Positions 1-9,487 are shown, counted from the first letter of the stretch. The stretch is DNA of 64,000 bases from Austwickia chelonae (GCF_003391095.1 NZ_CP031447.1:1984001-2048000), one strand, 5' to 3'. Notes: generated by a model from the sequence alone, not told the origin. Program-made: numbers and translations.

Positions 1-655
1 CCTGACGGTCCATGGGGTACACGTAGTACAGCTCGTAGTCCCCGGCTTCGGGGATACGCACGATCGCCCCGATGAGGACCGCGGAGACCTGGTCCTCGCC
101 CCGGGGGATGCTGATGATCTTGACCTGCTGACGGGAGGGGTCCTTCGAGATCGCTTCCCGGATGTCGTCAGGGACGACCTTGGGGTCGATCCCTGTCTCG
201 AGCGTAGGCAGGTTCATGTCGCGGGAGGAATTGCTCCTGGCCTTCGTGAGGATCAAGTCGCGAGTGCTCTCCCCCCGCTGTGATTCCTGCTGTCGGATCA
301 GGTCGTACGCCGTTTGACGCAGACTTTCGCTGTCCAGTTTGTCGGTGTTCGCCAGTTTTGCCTGGATCTCTCGGGTTCCGGCAGCCGCTTCCTCTCGAGT
401 GCTGACGATGCGGTCTTGGACGAGGCCGTCCGCGATCCGCTGGTAGAGGTAGGTCTGCAGCAGGCCCATGACCACCAGGCAGAGCACCACGGTGGCGGTC
501 ACCACTCGGAACTGCAGGCTGGAACGCCATTGATGAGCCACCCAGGAGGAGCAGCCCCGCGCACCTGCGGTGGTCAGGTGCACAGCTCTGCGGGCGGCAC
601 CGGCCACCCAGGTCGTCCGCGAGGGGGTCGTGACCGACGGTGGAGTGTCCGACAT
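1..655 (-). CDS. mtrB: MtrB sensor histidine kinase, N-terminal part (runs off the window)
   Basis: Membrane sensor kinase that phosphorylates MtrA and controls cell-wall and division genes in Actinobacteria. Reading the minus strand from an ATG at 655 gives 218 residues with no stop before the window edge. A basic N-terminal tail of about 45 residues precedes one hydrophobic segment (about residues 49-70), followed by an extracytoplasmic sensor region. HAMP, HisKA and ATPase domains would lie beyond position 1. The gene starts 5 bases after the mtrA stop codon, so the two are co-transcribed. Identity rests on position behind mtrA and this topology; the catalytic part is not visible. The longer antisense-like reading frames over this stretch are out of frame with it. 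Confidence 0.85.
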   Translation of the reverse strand, partial: MSDTPPSVTTPSRTTWVAGAARRAVHLTTAGARGCSSWVAHQWRSSLQFRVVTATVVLCLVVMGLLQTYLYQRIADGLVQDRIVSTREEAAAGTREIQAKLANTDKLDSESLRQTAYDLIRQQESQRGESTRDLILTKARSNSSRDMNLPTLETGIDPKVVPDDIREAISKDPSRQQVKIISIPRGEDQVSAVLIGAIVRIPEAGDYELYYVYPMDRQ

Positions 656-660
656 CACGA

Positions 661-1338
661 TCAGCTAGGGCCCGCCTTGTAACCGACACCGCGCACCGTG
701 ACCACGATCTCGGGGTGCTCGGGGTCCTTCTCGATTTTGCTGCGCAGACGCTGTACGTGCACGTTGACCAGCCGGGTGTCACCGGCGTGCCGGTATCCCC
801 AGACCTGTTCCAGAAGCACCTCACGGGTGAACACCTGCCAGGGTTTGCGGGCCAGTGCCACCAGAAGCTCGAATTCCAGAGGAGTCAGCGGGACGATCTC
901 CTCGCCCCGTTTGACACTGTGGCCGGCGACATCGATGACCAGGTCTCCGATGGTGAGACGCTCGGGTTCGGGGTCTTCACCGCGGCGCAGCCGGGCACGC
1001 ACCCGAGCGATGAGTTCCTGAGGTTTGAAGGGTTTGAGGACGTAGTCGTCGGCGCCGGACTCCAGCCCGACGACCACATCGATGGTGTCGGTCCGGGCCG
1101 AGAGCATGACGATCGGAACGCCATTGTCGGCACGGATCCGTCGGCACACTTCGATGCCGTCCATGCCCGGCAGCATGACGTCGAGCAGCACCAGGTCGGG
1201 TTTGAGTTCTCGTGCGGCGTCCAGGCCGGACGGACCGTCTGCGCGGTGGACGACCTCCAGGCCCTCCGCTCGCAGAATGATCCCGAGCATCTCTGCCAGT
1301 GCCAGGTCGTCGTCGACGACGAGCACGCGTGCTTTCAT
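661..1338 (-). CDS. mtrA: MtrA DNA-binding response regulator
   Basis: OmpR/PhoB-type response regulator partnered with MtrB, an essential regulator of cell-wall remodelling and division in mycobacteria. The 225 residues have an N-terminal receiver domain with acidic cluster D9-D11, phospho-acceptor D53 (in LVLLDVMLPGMDG), S80 and K102 (LKPFKP). A winged-helix DNA-binding domain covers about residues 128-223 (ending VTVRGVGYKAG). Length is normal for MtrA. ATG start at 1338; mtrB follows after 5 bases. Synteny with sahH upstream matches mycobacteria (mtrA and sahH are near neighbours there), which favours MtrA over other OmpR-type regulators. Confidence 0.95.
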   Translation of the reverse strand: MKARVLVVDDDLALAEMLGIILRAEGLEVVHRADGPSGLDAARELKPDLVLLDVMLPGMDGIEVCRRIRADNGVPIVMLSARTDTIDVVVGLESGADDYVLKPFKPQELIARVRARLRRGEDPEPERLTIGDLVIDVAGHSVKRGEEIVPLTPLEFELLVALARKPWQVFTREVLLEQVWGYRHAGDTRLVNVHVQRLRSKIEKDPEHPEIVVTVRGVGYKAGPS

Positions 1339-1509
1339 GCCTGTTCCCTTCTCCCCTGCGGTCCCGGGTCGAATAGTACCTGCTCACAAGCACTCTGATC
1401 GGATATGCCGAGGTCAGCAGCAAAATACGGGTCGACTTCCGAGGCTCCTGACCGATGAAGCCTCGACCTCCTGTGGTCGTCTCGCCCGAATTCGACGGGT
1501 GTGCTTCGT

Positions 1510-2976
1510 TCAGTAGCGGTAGTGCTCGGGCTTGTACGGTCCGTCGACCGGCACACCCAAGTAGTCCGCTTGGCCGGCGGTGAGGAGGGTCAAGTGCGCC
1601 CCCAGCGCATCGAGGTGGAGCCGGGCGACCTTCTCGTCGAGGCTCTTGGGCAGGGCGTGCACACCCAGTGGATATTCCTGCAGTCGGCCGAACAGCTCGA
1701 TCTGCGCAATGGTCTGGTTGGCGAAGCTGTTGCTCATGACGAAGCTGGGGTGGCCGGTGGCATTGCCGAGGTTGAGCAGTCGCCCTTCGGAGAGGACCAC
1801 GATGGACCGGTGTGGTCCGTGTTCATCGGCCTCGAAAACCCATTCGTGGACCTGGGGTTTGATCTCGACCTTGGACACCCCGGGAATGGCTGCCAGACCA
1901 GCCATGTCGATCTCATGATCGAAGTGGCCGATGTTACCCACGACGGCTTTGTTCTTCATCCTGAGCAGATGTTCGGTACGGATGACGTCTCGGCAGCCGG
2001 TGGTGGTGACGAAGATGTCGCCGTGACCGACGACATCCTCCAGCCGTGCTACCTGGTAGCCCTCCATCGCTGCTTGGAGTGCACAGATGGGGTCGATCTC
2101 GGTGACGACGACCCGGGCACCTTGGCCACGTAAGGAGTCGGCACATCCTTTGCCGACGTCACCGTAGCCGCACACGACGGCGGTCTTGCCGCCGATGAGG
2201 ATGTCGGTGGCGCGGTTGAGGCCGTCGATGAGGGAGTGCCGACAGCCATATTTGTTGTCGAACTTCGATTTGGTGACCGAGTCGTTGACATTGATGGCGG
2301 GGAAAAGGAGTTCACCACGTTCGAAGAGCTGGTAGAGCCGGTGTACCCCGGTCGTGGTCTCTTCGGTGACCCCCCGGATATGGTCGGCGACACGGTGCCA
2401 ACGACGGTCATCAGCATCGAGGGATTTCCGAAGAAGCTCTTTGACCACGGTGAATTCGACTGAGTCCTCTGGCCCGGTCGGGGGCACGCCCCCGACTTCT
2501 TCCCAGGCGCGCCCCTGATGGACGAGCAAGGTGGCATCACCGCCGTCGTCGAGGATCATGTTGGCATAGACCTCAGCGCCGTCCTGGTCCTGCGGCCAGG
2601 TGAAGATTTTCTCGGCACAGTGCCAGTACTCCTCGAGGGTTTCTCCCTTCCAGGCGAAGACCGGGACCCCACGAGGGTTCTCGACATCGCCGTCCGGACC
2701 GACGACGACCGCCGCTGCGGCCTCGTCCTGGGTGGAGTAGATATTGCAGGACGCCCAACGGACCTGCGCGCCCAAGGCCACGAGCGTTTCGATCAGGACC
2801 GCTGTCTGCACTGTCATGTGCAAGGAGCCGGCGATGCGAGCACCGTGGAGGGGACGCTGATCGGCGAATTCGGCACGGATCGCCATCAGGCCCGGCATCT
2901 CGTGTTCCGCGAGGCGGATCTGATGCCGCCCGGCAGGTGCGAGCCTGAGGTCTTTGACCTGGTGTTCTGGGGCCAT
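1510..2976 (-). CDS. ahcY: Adenosylhomocysteinase (SAH hydrolase)
   Basis: Cytosolic NAD-dependent enzyme splitting S-adenosylhomocysteine to homocysteine and adenosine, which removes the inhibitor of methyltransferases. I chose the ATG at 2976 (488 residues, starting [10 protein letters not shown]) because GGGAG lies 8 bases upstream; ATGs at 2994 and further upstream lack a comparable site. Visible motifs are the NAD loop [11 protein letters not shown], the substrate-binding [16 protein letters not shown] segment, and the C-terminal KPEHYRY that contributes to the NAD site of the neighbouring subunit. Length fits the actinobacterial type, which carries an insertion of about 40 residues relative to the animal enzyme. 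It is transcribed in the same direction as mtrAB, 171 bases upstream of mtrA. Confidence 0.96.
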   Translation of the reverse strand: MAPEHQVKDLRLAPAGRHQIRLAEHEMPGLMAIRAEFADQRPLHGARIAGSLHMTVQTAVLIETLVALGAQVRWASCNIYSTQDEAAAAVVVGPDGDVENPRGVPVFAWKGETLEEYWHCAEKIFTWPQDQDGAEVYANMILDDGGDATLLVHQGRAWEEVGGVPPTGPEDSVEFTVVKELLRKSLDADDRRWHRVADHIRGVTEETTTGVHRLYQLFERGELLFPAINVNDSVTKSKFDNKYGCRHSLIDGLNRATDILIGGKTAVVCGYGDVGKGCADSLRGQGARVVVTEIDPICALQAAMEGYQVARLEDVVGHGDIFVTTTGCRDVIRTEHLLRMKNKAVVGNIGHFDHEIDMAGLAAIPGVSKVEIKPQVHEWVFEADEHGPHRSIVVLSEGRLLNLGNATGHPSFVMSNSFANQTIAQIELFGRLQEYPLGVHALPKSLDEKVARLHLDALGAHLTLLTAGQADYLGVPVDGPYKPEHYRY

Positions 2977-3177
2977 CGGTGCGTCTCCCGACATGAGGTG
3001 AGGCCTGCGCATCATCGCGAATCAGACTTGCTCCCAATATAATCCGGACAAGGGTCTCTATTCGGGGTTATCCGGTCGGGCCAGATGTACACCGGTGATC
3101 TGTCATCAGGGTCGCCCACTGCCCTACAGTCTCTGCATGCTTCCCGATCCTGTCCCGACTCCTGCGCAGGCCCACCG

Positions 3178-4113
3178 GTGAGCGGCGGGCTCGTCGCTCT
3201 CCTGGACGACATCGCCGTCCTGGCCAAAGCGGCGGCAGCCTCCGTGGACGATGTCAGCGCCGCCGCTGCCCGAGCCAGCGCCAAAGCAGCAGGTGTGGTC
3301 GTCGACGATGCTGCGGTGACCCCCCGCTATGTCACCGGTTTCACCCCTGACCGCGAGCTGCCGATGATCAAGCGGATCGCGATCGGATCGCTGCGGAACA
3401 AGCTTCTGCTCATCCTCCCGATGGCGTTGCTGCTGAGCCAGTTCGCGCCTTCCCTGCTCACTCCGCTGCTGATGGCCGGTGGCACTTATCTGTGCTTCGA
3501 GGGTGCGGAGAAGATCTGGGAGAAAGTGTCCGGGCACGGAGAGTTACCCGAGGCGACCGTCGGGCAACGCGGAGCGGAGGCCGAGGAGGAGATGGTGACC
3601 GGAGCGATCCGCACCGACTTCATCCTGTCGGCGGAGATCATGGTGATCGCCTTGAACGAGGTCGCCACCCAGCCGTTGATCTCCCGAGCGATCATCCTGA
3701 CCGTCGTGGGTGTACTGATCACCGTCGGTGTCTACGGCGTGGTGGCGCTCATCGTGAAGATGGACGACATCGGGTTGTACCTGGCGGGCAGGAGGTCCCG
3801 ACCTTCACAACGCGTGGGCCAGGCCCTGGTGCAGGGGATGCCTTATCTGCTGGCCGGTTTGGCTTCCTTGGGCACTCTGGCCATGTTGTGGGTAGGCGGA
3901 CACATCCTGCTGTCCGGCACCAATACGCTGGGCTGGCACGCTCCTTATGGCCTGCTTCACCACGCTGAAGAAGCGGTACGGCAGGCCACCGGGCCGCTGG
4001 CCGGTTTGTTGGGCTGGCTGACGAACACTCTGGGGTCGGCCGCCGTGGGATTGGCCGCCGGCGCTGTGGTGGTGGCAGCGCTCCATCTGCGTCCAGGATC
4101 TTCGGAGCACTGA
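3178..4113 (+). CDS. DUF808 (YedI-like) integral membrane protein
   Basis: Inner-membrane protein of unknown function in the DUF808/YedI family. From the GTG at 3178 the protein is 311 residues and begins VSGGLVALLDDIAVLAK, matching the usual start of the family; the frame stays open upstream to 3085, but those residues do not look like family sequence. An N-terminal amphipathic Ala/Lys/Asp-rich stretch is followed by several hydrophobic segments (about residues 75-110, 165-220 and 240-305). It is divergent from ahcY, with about 200 bases between the two starts, and converges on the sortase gene. Function cannot be inferred from the neighbours. Confidence 0.8.
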   Translation: MSGGLVALLDDIAVLAKAAAASVDDVSAAAARASAKAAGVVVDDAAVTPRYVTGFTPDRELPMIKRIAIGSLRNKLLLILPMALLLSQFAPSLLTPLLMAGGTYLCFEGAEKIWEKVSGHGELPEATVGQRGAEAEEEMVTGAIRTDFILSAEIMVIALNEVATQPLISRAIILTVVGVLITVGVYGVVALIVKMDDIGLYLAGRRSRPSQRVGQALVQGMPYLLAGLASLGTLAMLWVGGHILLSGTNTLGWHAPYGLLHHAEEAVRQATGPLAGLLGWLTNTLGSAAVGLAAGAVVVAALHLRPGSSEH

Positions 4114-4174
4114 TCGGGGCGGCCCGGCTCTCCTGCGGAAGTGCCCTTCCCAGGTGGCAGGGACGACGGTCCGG

Positions 4175-4825
4175 TCAGGGGATCGGATCGGCGTAGACGA
4201 GGATGTTGTCCCGGTAGCTGTGTCCCTTCCCGGTCTGCAGAACTGGCCCTCCGCAGGTGACCAGGGCCAGCTGCCTCCGGCCACTGCGCTCGAAGGCAGG
4301 CAGGGCATCCTTGTGATGGACGGAGGCCGCACTGACTCGCCATCGGTAGACGTGCCCGGAGGCGTCGGTGGTCACGACCAGTTCCCGAGGGCGGATACGG
4401 TGCAGCTCGGCCAGCGCTCCCCTGCCCACCCCGGAGAAGTTGACGTGCCCGGCCAGAAGGGTGGTTCCGGCGGTGGCTGACAGGTCAGGGCCATCACGCC
4501 AACGTCCCACTGTCGCGGGGTCGCCAGGGATGACGAGTTCTCCTGTTCCGGTGAGTTCCTCGTCCTCGACCGGCGCATCGACCCCCAGGGAGGGAATCCC
4601 CAGGCGTCGGGGTCCGTAGAGCTTCGACGGCACCGACTCCTGCTGGTCGTGAGCGGAGGGATGTTCAACGGTCCTTTCGTCGAAGGTCGACGCAGGCAGG
4701 GGTGCTGCTTCCGGCTCGCCACCGATCCCTCGGAAGAGCAGCACGGCACCGATGACGGCCACCGTCAGGGCGAGCAGTCGCAGCACCTGACGGTGGCCGT
4801 GCCCTGCGTTCTCTGCAGGAGTCAC
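4175..4825 (-). CDS. Sortase, class E/F-like transpeptidase
   Basis: Membrane-anchored cysteine transpeptidase that attaches secreted proteins to the cell wall. 216 residues with one N-terminal membrane segment (about 15-33) and the sortase fold behind it. Catalytic residues are visible: H127 in LLAGHVNF, C191 in LVTCGG and R205 in SYRDNILVYA. The compact domain and TCGG context fit the class E/F sortases of Actinobacteria. It starts at a GTG 31 bases downstream of a gene for a Thr-rich surface protein with a C-terminal anchor, on the same strand, so that protein is the likely substrate (inference from adjacency). I could not decide between class E and F by eye. Confidence 0.9.
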   Translation of the reverse strand: MTPAENAGHGHRQVLRLLALTVAVIGAVLLFRGIGGEPEAAPLPASTFDERTVEHPSAHDQQESVPSKLYGPRRLGIPSLGVDAPVEDEELTGTGELVIPGDPATVGRWRDGPDLSATAGTTLLAGHVNFSGVGRGALAELHRIRPRELVVTTDASGHVYRWRVSAASVHHKDALPAFERSGRRQLALVTCGGPVLQTGKGHSYRDNILVYADPIP

Positions 4826-4856
4826 CGCAGTGACCGGTAGGAGACTTGACCCCTGG

Positions 4857-6536
4857 TCAGCGTCGTTGCCGCCGACCAGCGACGACCAGGACCAGACCAG
4901 AGGCGGCCATCAGGCCCAGGCCACCTGCGACCAGGCGCCATTCCGGCCCACCTTCGTCAGGCACACCGGTGTCGACATAACGGGGTGAGCCCAGGTTCTG
5001 CCGTGTCACAGGAACCGGAGTGGCCACGCCTGGACGATAGGTGGTCGCTGACGCCACAGGATTGGTCGGCAGTCCGCCGCTCGTGGGTGCGGCCGTCGCT
5101 CCGGAGGTGGTCGTCGTGCTGGCGGTGCCGGGCGGCACCGAGGCCGAGGCTGTCGGCAGAGGCGGGCGGCTTGCGCTGGACGATGAAGTTGTGGAGGTGG
5201 TCGTCGACATCGTGTCGGTGCTCGGGGGAACCGTGGTAGGCGCTGATGCGGAAGCGGTCGGCAGTGGCTCCCTGGACGTCGTCGTGGTGGATGTCGTGGC
5301 GGTCGTCGTGGTTGAGGACGAGGTGGTCGGCCGCGGTGGGCGAGGCTTGACCACGGTCGAGGTCACCGTCACCGTCTTGGTGACCGTCACCGTCCCAGTG
5401 GTCGAGGTGACCGGCGTGGTGGAGCTTGCCGGGGCTGTCGGCGTGGCTGTACCACTGGCTGTCGGTGGGGTGGCCGAGGTCGCCGGGGCCGTCGGTGTGG
5501 CCGTCCCGCTGGCCGTCGGTGAAGTGGTCGTACTCGATGTCGTCGTGCTAGACGTGGTCGGAGGCATTGTTCCGGTGGCGGTACCGCCTGCGGAGGCCAG
5601 CTCGGTCTTCACCGGGATCGCACCGCTGCCGACCAGAACCGACCCCGTGTTGCTGTACGAGGGCAGGGCTCCGTCAGTCATCGTGGAGAAACCCAGCAGC
5701 ATCGGTATGTAGCCGATGTGCTCAGCTGTCGGCTTGAGAGTGACCACCATCTTCTTCGGCTCGCAGGAAGTGATGTCGTAGTGAGTGGGCTTGTGGAAGC
5801 CAGGCCCGTGCCCTTCAAGCCTTCCACCGACATTGTTCTGGCCGGTGACGATCACCGCGTAGGTACAGATGACTTCTTGGCCCGGCCCCGGAGTGTCGAC
5901 AAAAGTGATCGGAGCAGTCGAGGTGATCCGGGGACCGATGATCCCCCAGAAGAATTTGGCACCCGGCGGAGTAGTAGGCCCTGGCTTCACTACCCAGCTG
6001 GCCCATTTGGTCGCGGTTCGCGAGAGGTCATCGGGGTTCTTGTTCCCGACCTCGATCGAGTCCTTGAAAAGGGTGCTTCCCACCTGGAAGATCAGATCAT
6101 TCGGCCCTGGCTTCACTTCTGCCGCAAGGGTCACTGTGAAATATGCCGAACCGCTGACGTTGATATGGGCATGAGCATATTCGGTCATGGTAAAGGTCAC
6201 CACCTGGCCTTGGACGACGGCCCGGGCGACAACCTCCTGCGCGGAATCCTTCAAATCGAATCCAGTACCGCCCAATGGCTTGAGCTGCTCAGGAAGGGTC
6301 AAGGAGAAGGTGTCTCCAGCACGTGTCCCATTGGGGACGCTCCAGGTGAGTTCGAGGGTGAGGCTTTCCCCTTGAACCGCGTGCGTCTGCCGGATGGACA
6401 CTCCGGTGATGGCCTTGTCGATAATTCCCGCATGAGACCACAGCGCCGGCGAGGCCAACACCAGGAAGAGTGCCAGTACTCCGGCAAGCACCCGGGGAAG
6501 GAAAGGAATTTTCTTCACTGAAGGATAAGTGACCAT
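4857..6536 (-). CDS. Secreted Thr-rich surface protein with adhesin-type Ig fold and cell-wall sorting signal
   Basis: Predicted cell-surface adhesin-like protein of 559 residues. The ATG at 6536 is preferred over an upstream start at 6611 because AGGAAAG precedes it and a clean signal peptide begins there (VKKIPFLPRVLAGVLALFLV, then ALWSHA). Residues about 38-190 resemble the SDR-type Ig fold of Gram-positive adhesins (AITGVSIRQTHAVQGESLTL; FTVTLAAEV). A second beta-rich region precedes a Thr/Ser/Pro stalk of roughly 180 residues with near repeats of TASGTATPTAPA. The C-terminus has VDTGVPDEGG, a hydrophobic helix and RRQRR, the layout of a sorting signal but without LPxTG. It lies just upstream of the sortase. 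Ligand unknown. Confidence 0.8.
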   Translation of the reverse strand: MVTYPSVKKIPFLPRVLAGVLALFLVLASPALWSHAGIIDKAITGVSIRQTHAVQGESLTLELTWSVPNGTRAGDTFSLTLPEQLKPLGGTGFDLKDSAQEVVARAVVQGQVVTFTMTEYAHAHINVSGSAYFTVTLAAEVKPGPNDLIFQVGSTLFKDSIEVGNKNPDDLSRTATKWASWVVKPGPTTPPGAKFFWGIIGPRITSTAPITFVDTPGPGQEVICTYAVIVTGQNNVGGRLEGHGPGFHKPTHYDITSCEPKKMVVTLKPTAEHIGYIPMLLGFSTMTDGALPSYSNTGSVLVGSGAIPVKTELASAGGTATGTMPPTTSSTTTSSTTTSPTASGTATPTAPATSATPPTASGTATPTAPASSTTPVTSTTGTVTVTKTVTVTSTVVKPRPPRPTTSSSTTTTATTSTTTTSREPLPTASASAPTTVPPSTDTMSTTTSTTSSSSASRPPLPTASASVPPGTASTTTTSGATAAPTSGGLPTNPVASATTYRPGVATPVPVTRQNLGSPRYVDTGVPDEGGPEWRLVAGGLGLMAASGLVLVVAGRRQRR

Positions 6537-6762
6537 TTTCGAGTTCTTTCCTGAAAACCGGTCAGCACTGCCGGAAATTAATTTCCATGGCCGGAGGGCA
6601 TTGGCCACCACTCATCATCGATTCGCAGAGACCCTGACCGGGTCATCATAACCACCTGAAAACAGTATGAAAACTATAACATTCGTTCAATACGCACAGG
6701 CGACAAGAAAGAGATATATTGCATTCCACATTCCAAGGCAATGAAGTGGGATTAAATGCATA

Positions 6763-6798
6763 AAGTCCCCTGCCTCTAGATGCCGAGACAGGGGACTT
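6763..6798 (-). terminator. Intrinsic terminator-like hairpin after mtr
   Basis: Perfect 10-bp inverted repeat (AAGTCCCCTG at 6763-6772 with CAGGGGACTT at 6789-6798) and a 16-base spacer, 17 bases beyond the mycothione reductase stop codon. On the minus strand the stem is followed by an AT-rich stretch (TTATGCATTTAA) rather than a pure U run. It separates mtr from the surface-protein gene. The surrounding 6620-6770 stretch is markedly AT-rich compared with the coding DNA and probably holds the promoter of the surface-protein gene. Confidence 0.75.
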
Positions 6799-6815
6799 CA
6801 GAATCGATAAATCGA

Positions 6816-8195
6816 TCAGATCCGAGTTTCTTCCACTCCGAGAAGCGCGTTCTCCAGAACTTCGGTGAGCGCCGGATGAATCCAGTACTGACCGCGGGCG
6901 ATCTCAGCGACCGTCTGCCCGAAGGACATCGCCTGGATCAAGGGCTGAATCAATGTCGAGGCCTCGATCCCCAGGATGTGCGCGCCGAGCAACTTCCCGG
7001 TGGACGGATCAGCCAACACCTTGCAGAAGCTCTCGGTGTCCTCCATGGCCCACCCGTAAGCGGTATCCCCGTACCGTTGAACTTTCGCCACAAAAGGTGT
7101 CCCTTGCGCCCGAAGCTGTTGCTCGGTAGCACCCACCGAGGCGATCTGCGGAATGGTGAAGACCGCAGAAGGCACTGCTTGGTGGTTGAAAGGCCGCAGG
7201 TCGTCCGGATGCGCCAGATTATGAGCGACCACCCGCGCTTCATGGTTAGCCACATGCTTGAGCTGGTAGGGCGAGCTGACATCCCCCAACGCCCACACCC
7301 CCGGCACCGTGGTTCGCCCGAACTGGTCGACGACCACCCTTCCGTCCGAGCGCATGCCCAGCCCGGCCGCAGACACGTCCAGGTCTGCGCTGCTCGGAGC
7401 CCGGCCCGTCGCCACCAGCAGAACCTCTCCGCAGGCAGTCGACCCGTCAGCCAACCCCACCTCGATCTGCTTCCCGTCCTGACGAACCGAGGCCAACGGG
7501 GAGTTCAACCGGACATCCCATCGCTCCCCCGCGATCCGCGTGAAGGCAGCGGAGATCTCCTCGTCCTCCTTACGCAGCAGGGCAGGGCCCCGCACCACAA
7601 GGGTGACCTTCACACCCAGGTCGGAGAAGACGTGAGCGAACTCTGCGGCGATGAAACCACCACCCAGGATCACCATGGACTCAGGCAGATCAGGCAGCCG
7701 CATCACATCGTCGGAGGTGTGATAACGCACCCCGGACTCCTCGACGACCCGAGGAACCATCGGATGTGACCCGGTCGCCACCACGATCTGGTCGGCGGAC
7801 AGAGCAACCTCGCCACCCTCGTTCAACGAGATCGCCAACTCTTTCGGACCGGTGAAACGCGCCCGACCGGCATAAGCTCTGGTGTTCGCGCCTTGTCGGC
7901 GGTATTCGTATCCACCCTCGGAAATCGGGTCGATACGCCCGAACACCCGATCACGAATGTCAGGCCACCGCACCCCGTCCACCCGCGCGTCCACCCCGTA
8001 CCGCGAAGACTCGCGGGCGACATGAGCCACATGAGCGGCGTAGACGAACATCTTCGTGGGAATACAACCCACATTGAGACAGGTCCCTCCGAAGGCTCCT
8101 GATTCGATGACAGCAACCTGCTTGTCAGCGAAGTCAGGAGTGATCAGGGAGTTACCCGATCCGGAGCCGATGATGGCAAGGTCGACATGATCCAC
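6816..8195 (-). CDS. mtr: Mycothione reductase
   Basis: FAD-dependent disulfide oxidoreductase that reduces oxidised mycothiol with NADPH, keeping the actinobacterial thiol pool reduced. From the GTG at 8195 the protein is 459 residues, the usual length, and begins VDHVDLAIIGSGSGN; further upstream the frame runs into the preceding gene, so longer starts are unlikely. Visible are the FAD GxGxxG, the redox-active pair in GGTCLNVGCIPTK, the NADPH-binding VILGGGFIAAEF, a second FAD site ending VWALGDVS, and the C-terminal HPALTEVLENAL with the catalytic His-Pro. It follows the SIS-domain gene with 52 bases between stop and start. Presence implies a mycothiol-producing organism. Confidence 0.93.
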   Translation of the reverse strand: MDHVDLAIIGSGSGNSLITPDFADKQVAVIESGAFGGTCLNVGCIPTKMFVYAAHVAHVARESSRYGVDARVDGVRWPDIRDRVFGRIDPISEGGYEYRRQGANTRAYAGRARFTGPKELAISLNEGGEVALSADQIVVATGSHPMVPRVVEESGVRYHTSDDVMRLPDLPESMVILGGGFIAAEFAHVFSDLGVKVTLVVRGPALLRKEDEEISAAFTRIAGERWDVRLNSPLASVRQDGKQIEVGLADGSTACGEVLLVATGRAPSSADLDVSAAGLGMRSDGRVVVDQFGRTTVPGVWALGDVSSPYQLKHVANHEARVVAHNLAHPDDLRPFNHQAVPSAVFTIPQIASVGATEQQLRAQGTPFVAKVQRYGDTAYGWAMEDTESFCKVLADPSTGKLLGAHILGIEASTLIQPLIQAMSFGQTVAEIARGQYWIHPALTEVLENALLGVEETRI

Positions 8196-8247
8196 ACCAT
8201 CCAGGGTAACGGGGCCGAAGGAACCAGCAGAAAAGCAGAATCTGCTG

Positions 8248-9426
8248 TCACCGTCGGGTGTGATCACGCAGCTCTGCGATATGTCGTGAGATCGCCGGGT
8301 CGATACCCAGCCCGAGGGCCAGATAGGTGGAAGCAAAATCGGTCGTCGCCATCAGCTCAGCGAGCCGGGCCAGCGGCGGCCCCGGCTCAGGCGATACCGT
8401 CAGCACCCGAACCCCAGCGTCCTCCGCAGTGGCCACCACCCCGTCGACCAAAGCAGTCCGATCTGCGATCTCCGGAGTCTCGATGCGCTCCGGCTCGTCC
8501 CGCAAGAGCAAGAGCCCCAGCTGAGGCTGCGCCGGCCCGTCCAGGAAAGGATCGGCGAAGATGTTCCGCTCCTGCGCAAAGGTGACCCCGTCGCCTCCCC
8601 CAGCGGTGAAGGGACCGTCAAAGGTGGCCACCACCTGCGACGCCGCGTCGGGAAGCGCACCGTGAGTTGCCGGGAGCCGAGCCGTCCGCGCCAGCATCGA
8701 CGCCGCGCGGTGAGCTGCCACCCCTCCGAGGTCCCCTTCGCCCAGAACGACCGGAACGGTTTCGGCCAGTTGGAGAGCCAAGACCTTTGCTGGGTTGACG
8801 AAAGCCTCGGACGACGGCCGGCAGGTCTCCGCGCACTCGTCCAAGCGGTCGGCGACCTGTCTGAGGAGCGCGTCAGGGACATCCACGATGCCTAGGCGAT
8901 CAGCGGCCATCAGGACCGGCGTCACCATCGACCACAGAGCGGTCCGGCTGGAGATCCGGTTCCGTCCGGAGTCGATGTGCACCCCTCTGGCTTGGGCGCA
9001 GACCGCCGCCAACGGTGATTCAGCAGCGCCGACCGTGACCAAGGCAGCACCTCGCCGCGCGGCCTCAGCCGCCACGGCAAGCGGCCCCGGCGCGCGTCCG
9101 GACAACGAGACCGCCACCACCAGATCCAGCGACCCCACCCAGCCAGGCAGAGGAACATTCCGTCGGATGGTCACCGGCACCGGGGAGCCCGGCTCAGCGA
9201 GCAGATCGAGGATGTCACCGACGACAGCCGAACCACCCAGGGAAGCCACCAACACAGAACGCGGGCGCTCCTGGCCTGCCAAGCGATCGATGCCGGCCTC
9301 AGCTGCCAGGGTCATCCCCTCTCGAACCTGAGCGCCAGCTGTTGCCAAAGCCCGCAAGGTATCTCGCGAATCCAGCTCCGCCACTCGCCTCACATCGTCC
9401 AGCGCGGCTTCGTCGATCATCGGCAT
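8248..9426 (-). CDS. SIS-domain phosphosugar isomerase-like protein
   Basis: 392-residue protein of the bifunctional phosphoglucose/phosphomannose isomerase-like family that sits beside manB in many Actinobacteria (Rv3256c in M. tuberculosis, by synteny). The N-terminal SIS-type sugar-phosphate fold is suggested by SVLVASLGGSAVVGDIL and LVVAVSLSGRAPGPLAVA, the latter replacing the usual Ser/Thr phosphate loop; the C-terminal half (about 215-390) resembles the isomerase C domain with HGALPDAASQVVA. Start ATG 9426 has GGGAGG 6 bases upstream. It follows the Trm112-like gene by 61 bases. Whether it is catalytically active is unclear, because the mycobacterial homologue is only annotated by similarity. 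Confidence 0.8.
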   Translation of the reverse strand: MPMIDEAALDDVRRVAELDSRDTLRALATAGAQVREGMTLAAEAGIDRLAGQERPRSVLVASLGGSAVVGDILDLLAEPGSPVPVTIRRNVPLPGWVGSLDLVVAVSLSGRAPGPLAVAAEAARRGAALVTVGAAESPLAAVCAQARGVHIDSGRNRISSRTALWSMVTPVLMAADRLGIVDVPDALLRQVADRLDECAETCRPSSEAFVNPAKVLALQLAETVPVVLGEGDLGGVAAHRAASMLARTARLPATHGALPDAASQVVATFDGPFTAGGGDGVTFAQERNIFADPFLDGPAQPQLGLLLLRDEPERIETPEIADRTALVDGVVATAEDAGVRVLTVSPEPGPPLARLAELMATTDFASTYLALGLGIDPAISRHIAELRDHTRR

Positions 9427-9487
9427 CAGCGACCTCCCTGCCTGAATACTGAGCTACGGACGTGGCCGTCTCGGGGATCCCGGGCGG

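Noticed and set aside
168-824. Long minus-strand frame across mtrB and mtrA
   Set aside because: Arg/Pro/Gly-rich composition and out of frame with the clear MtrA and MtrB sequences.
1440-1465. CGAGGCT/AGCCTCG inverted repeat after ahcY
   Set aside because: Only 7 bp with a 12-base loop; too weak to call a terminator.
2977-3084. Possible SAH-type riboswitch upstream of ahcY
   Set aside because: No conserved SAH-riboswitch core could be recognised in the short leader.
5041-5712. 223-residue Val-rich plus-strand frame
   Set aside because: Mirror of the Thr/Pro/Ala stalk codons of the surface protein; typical repeat-driven shadow.
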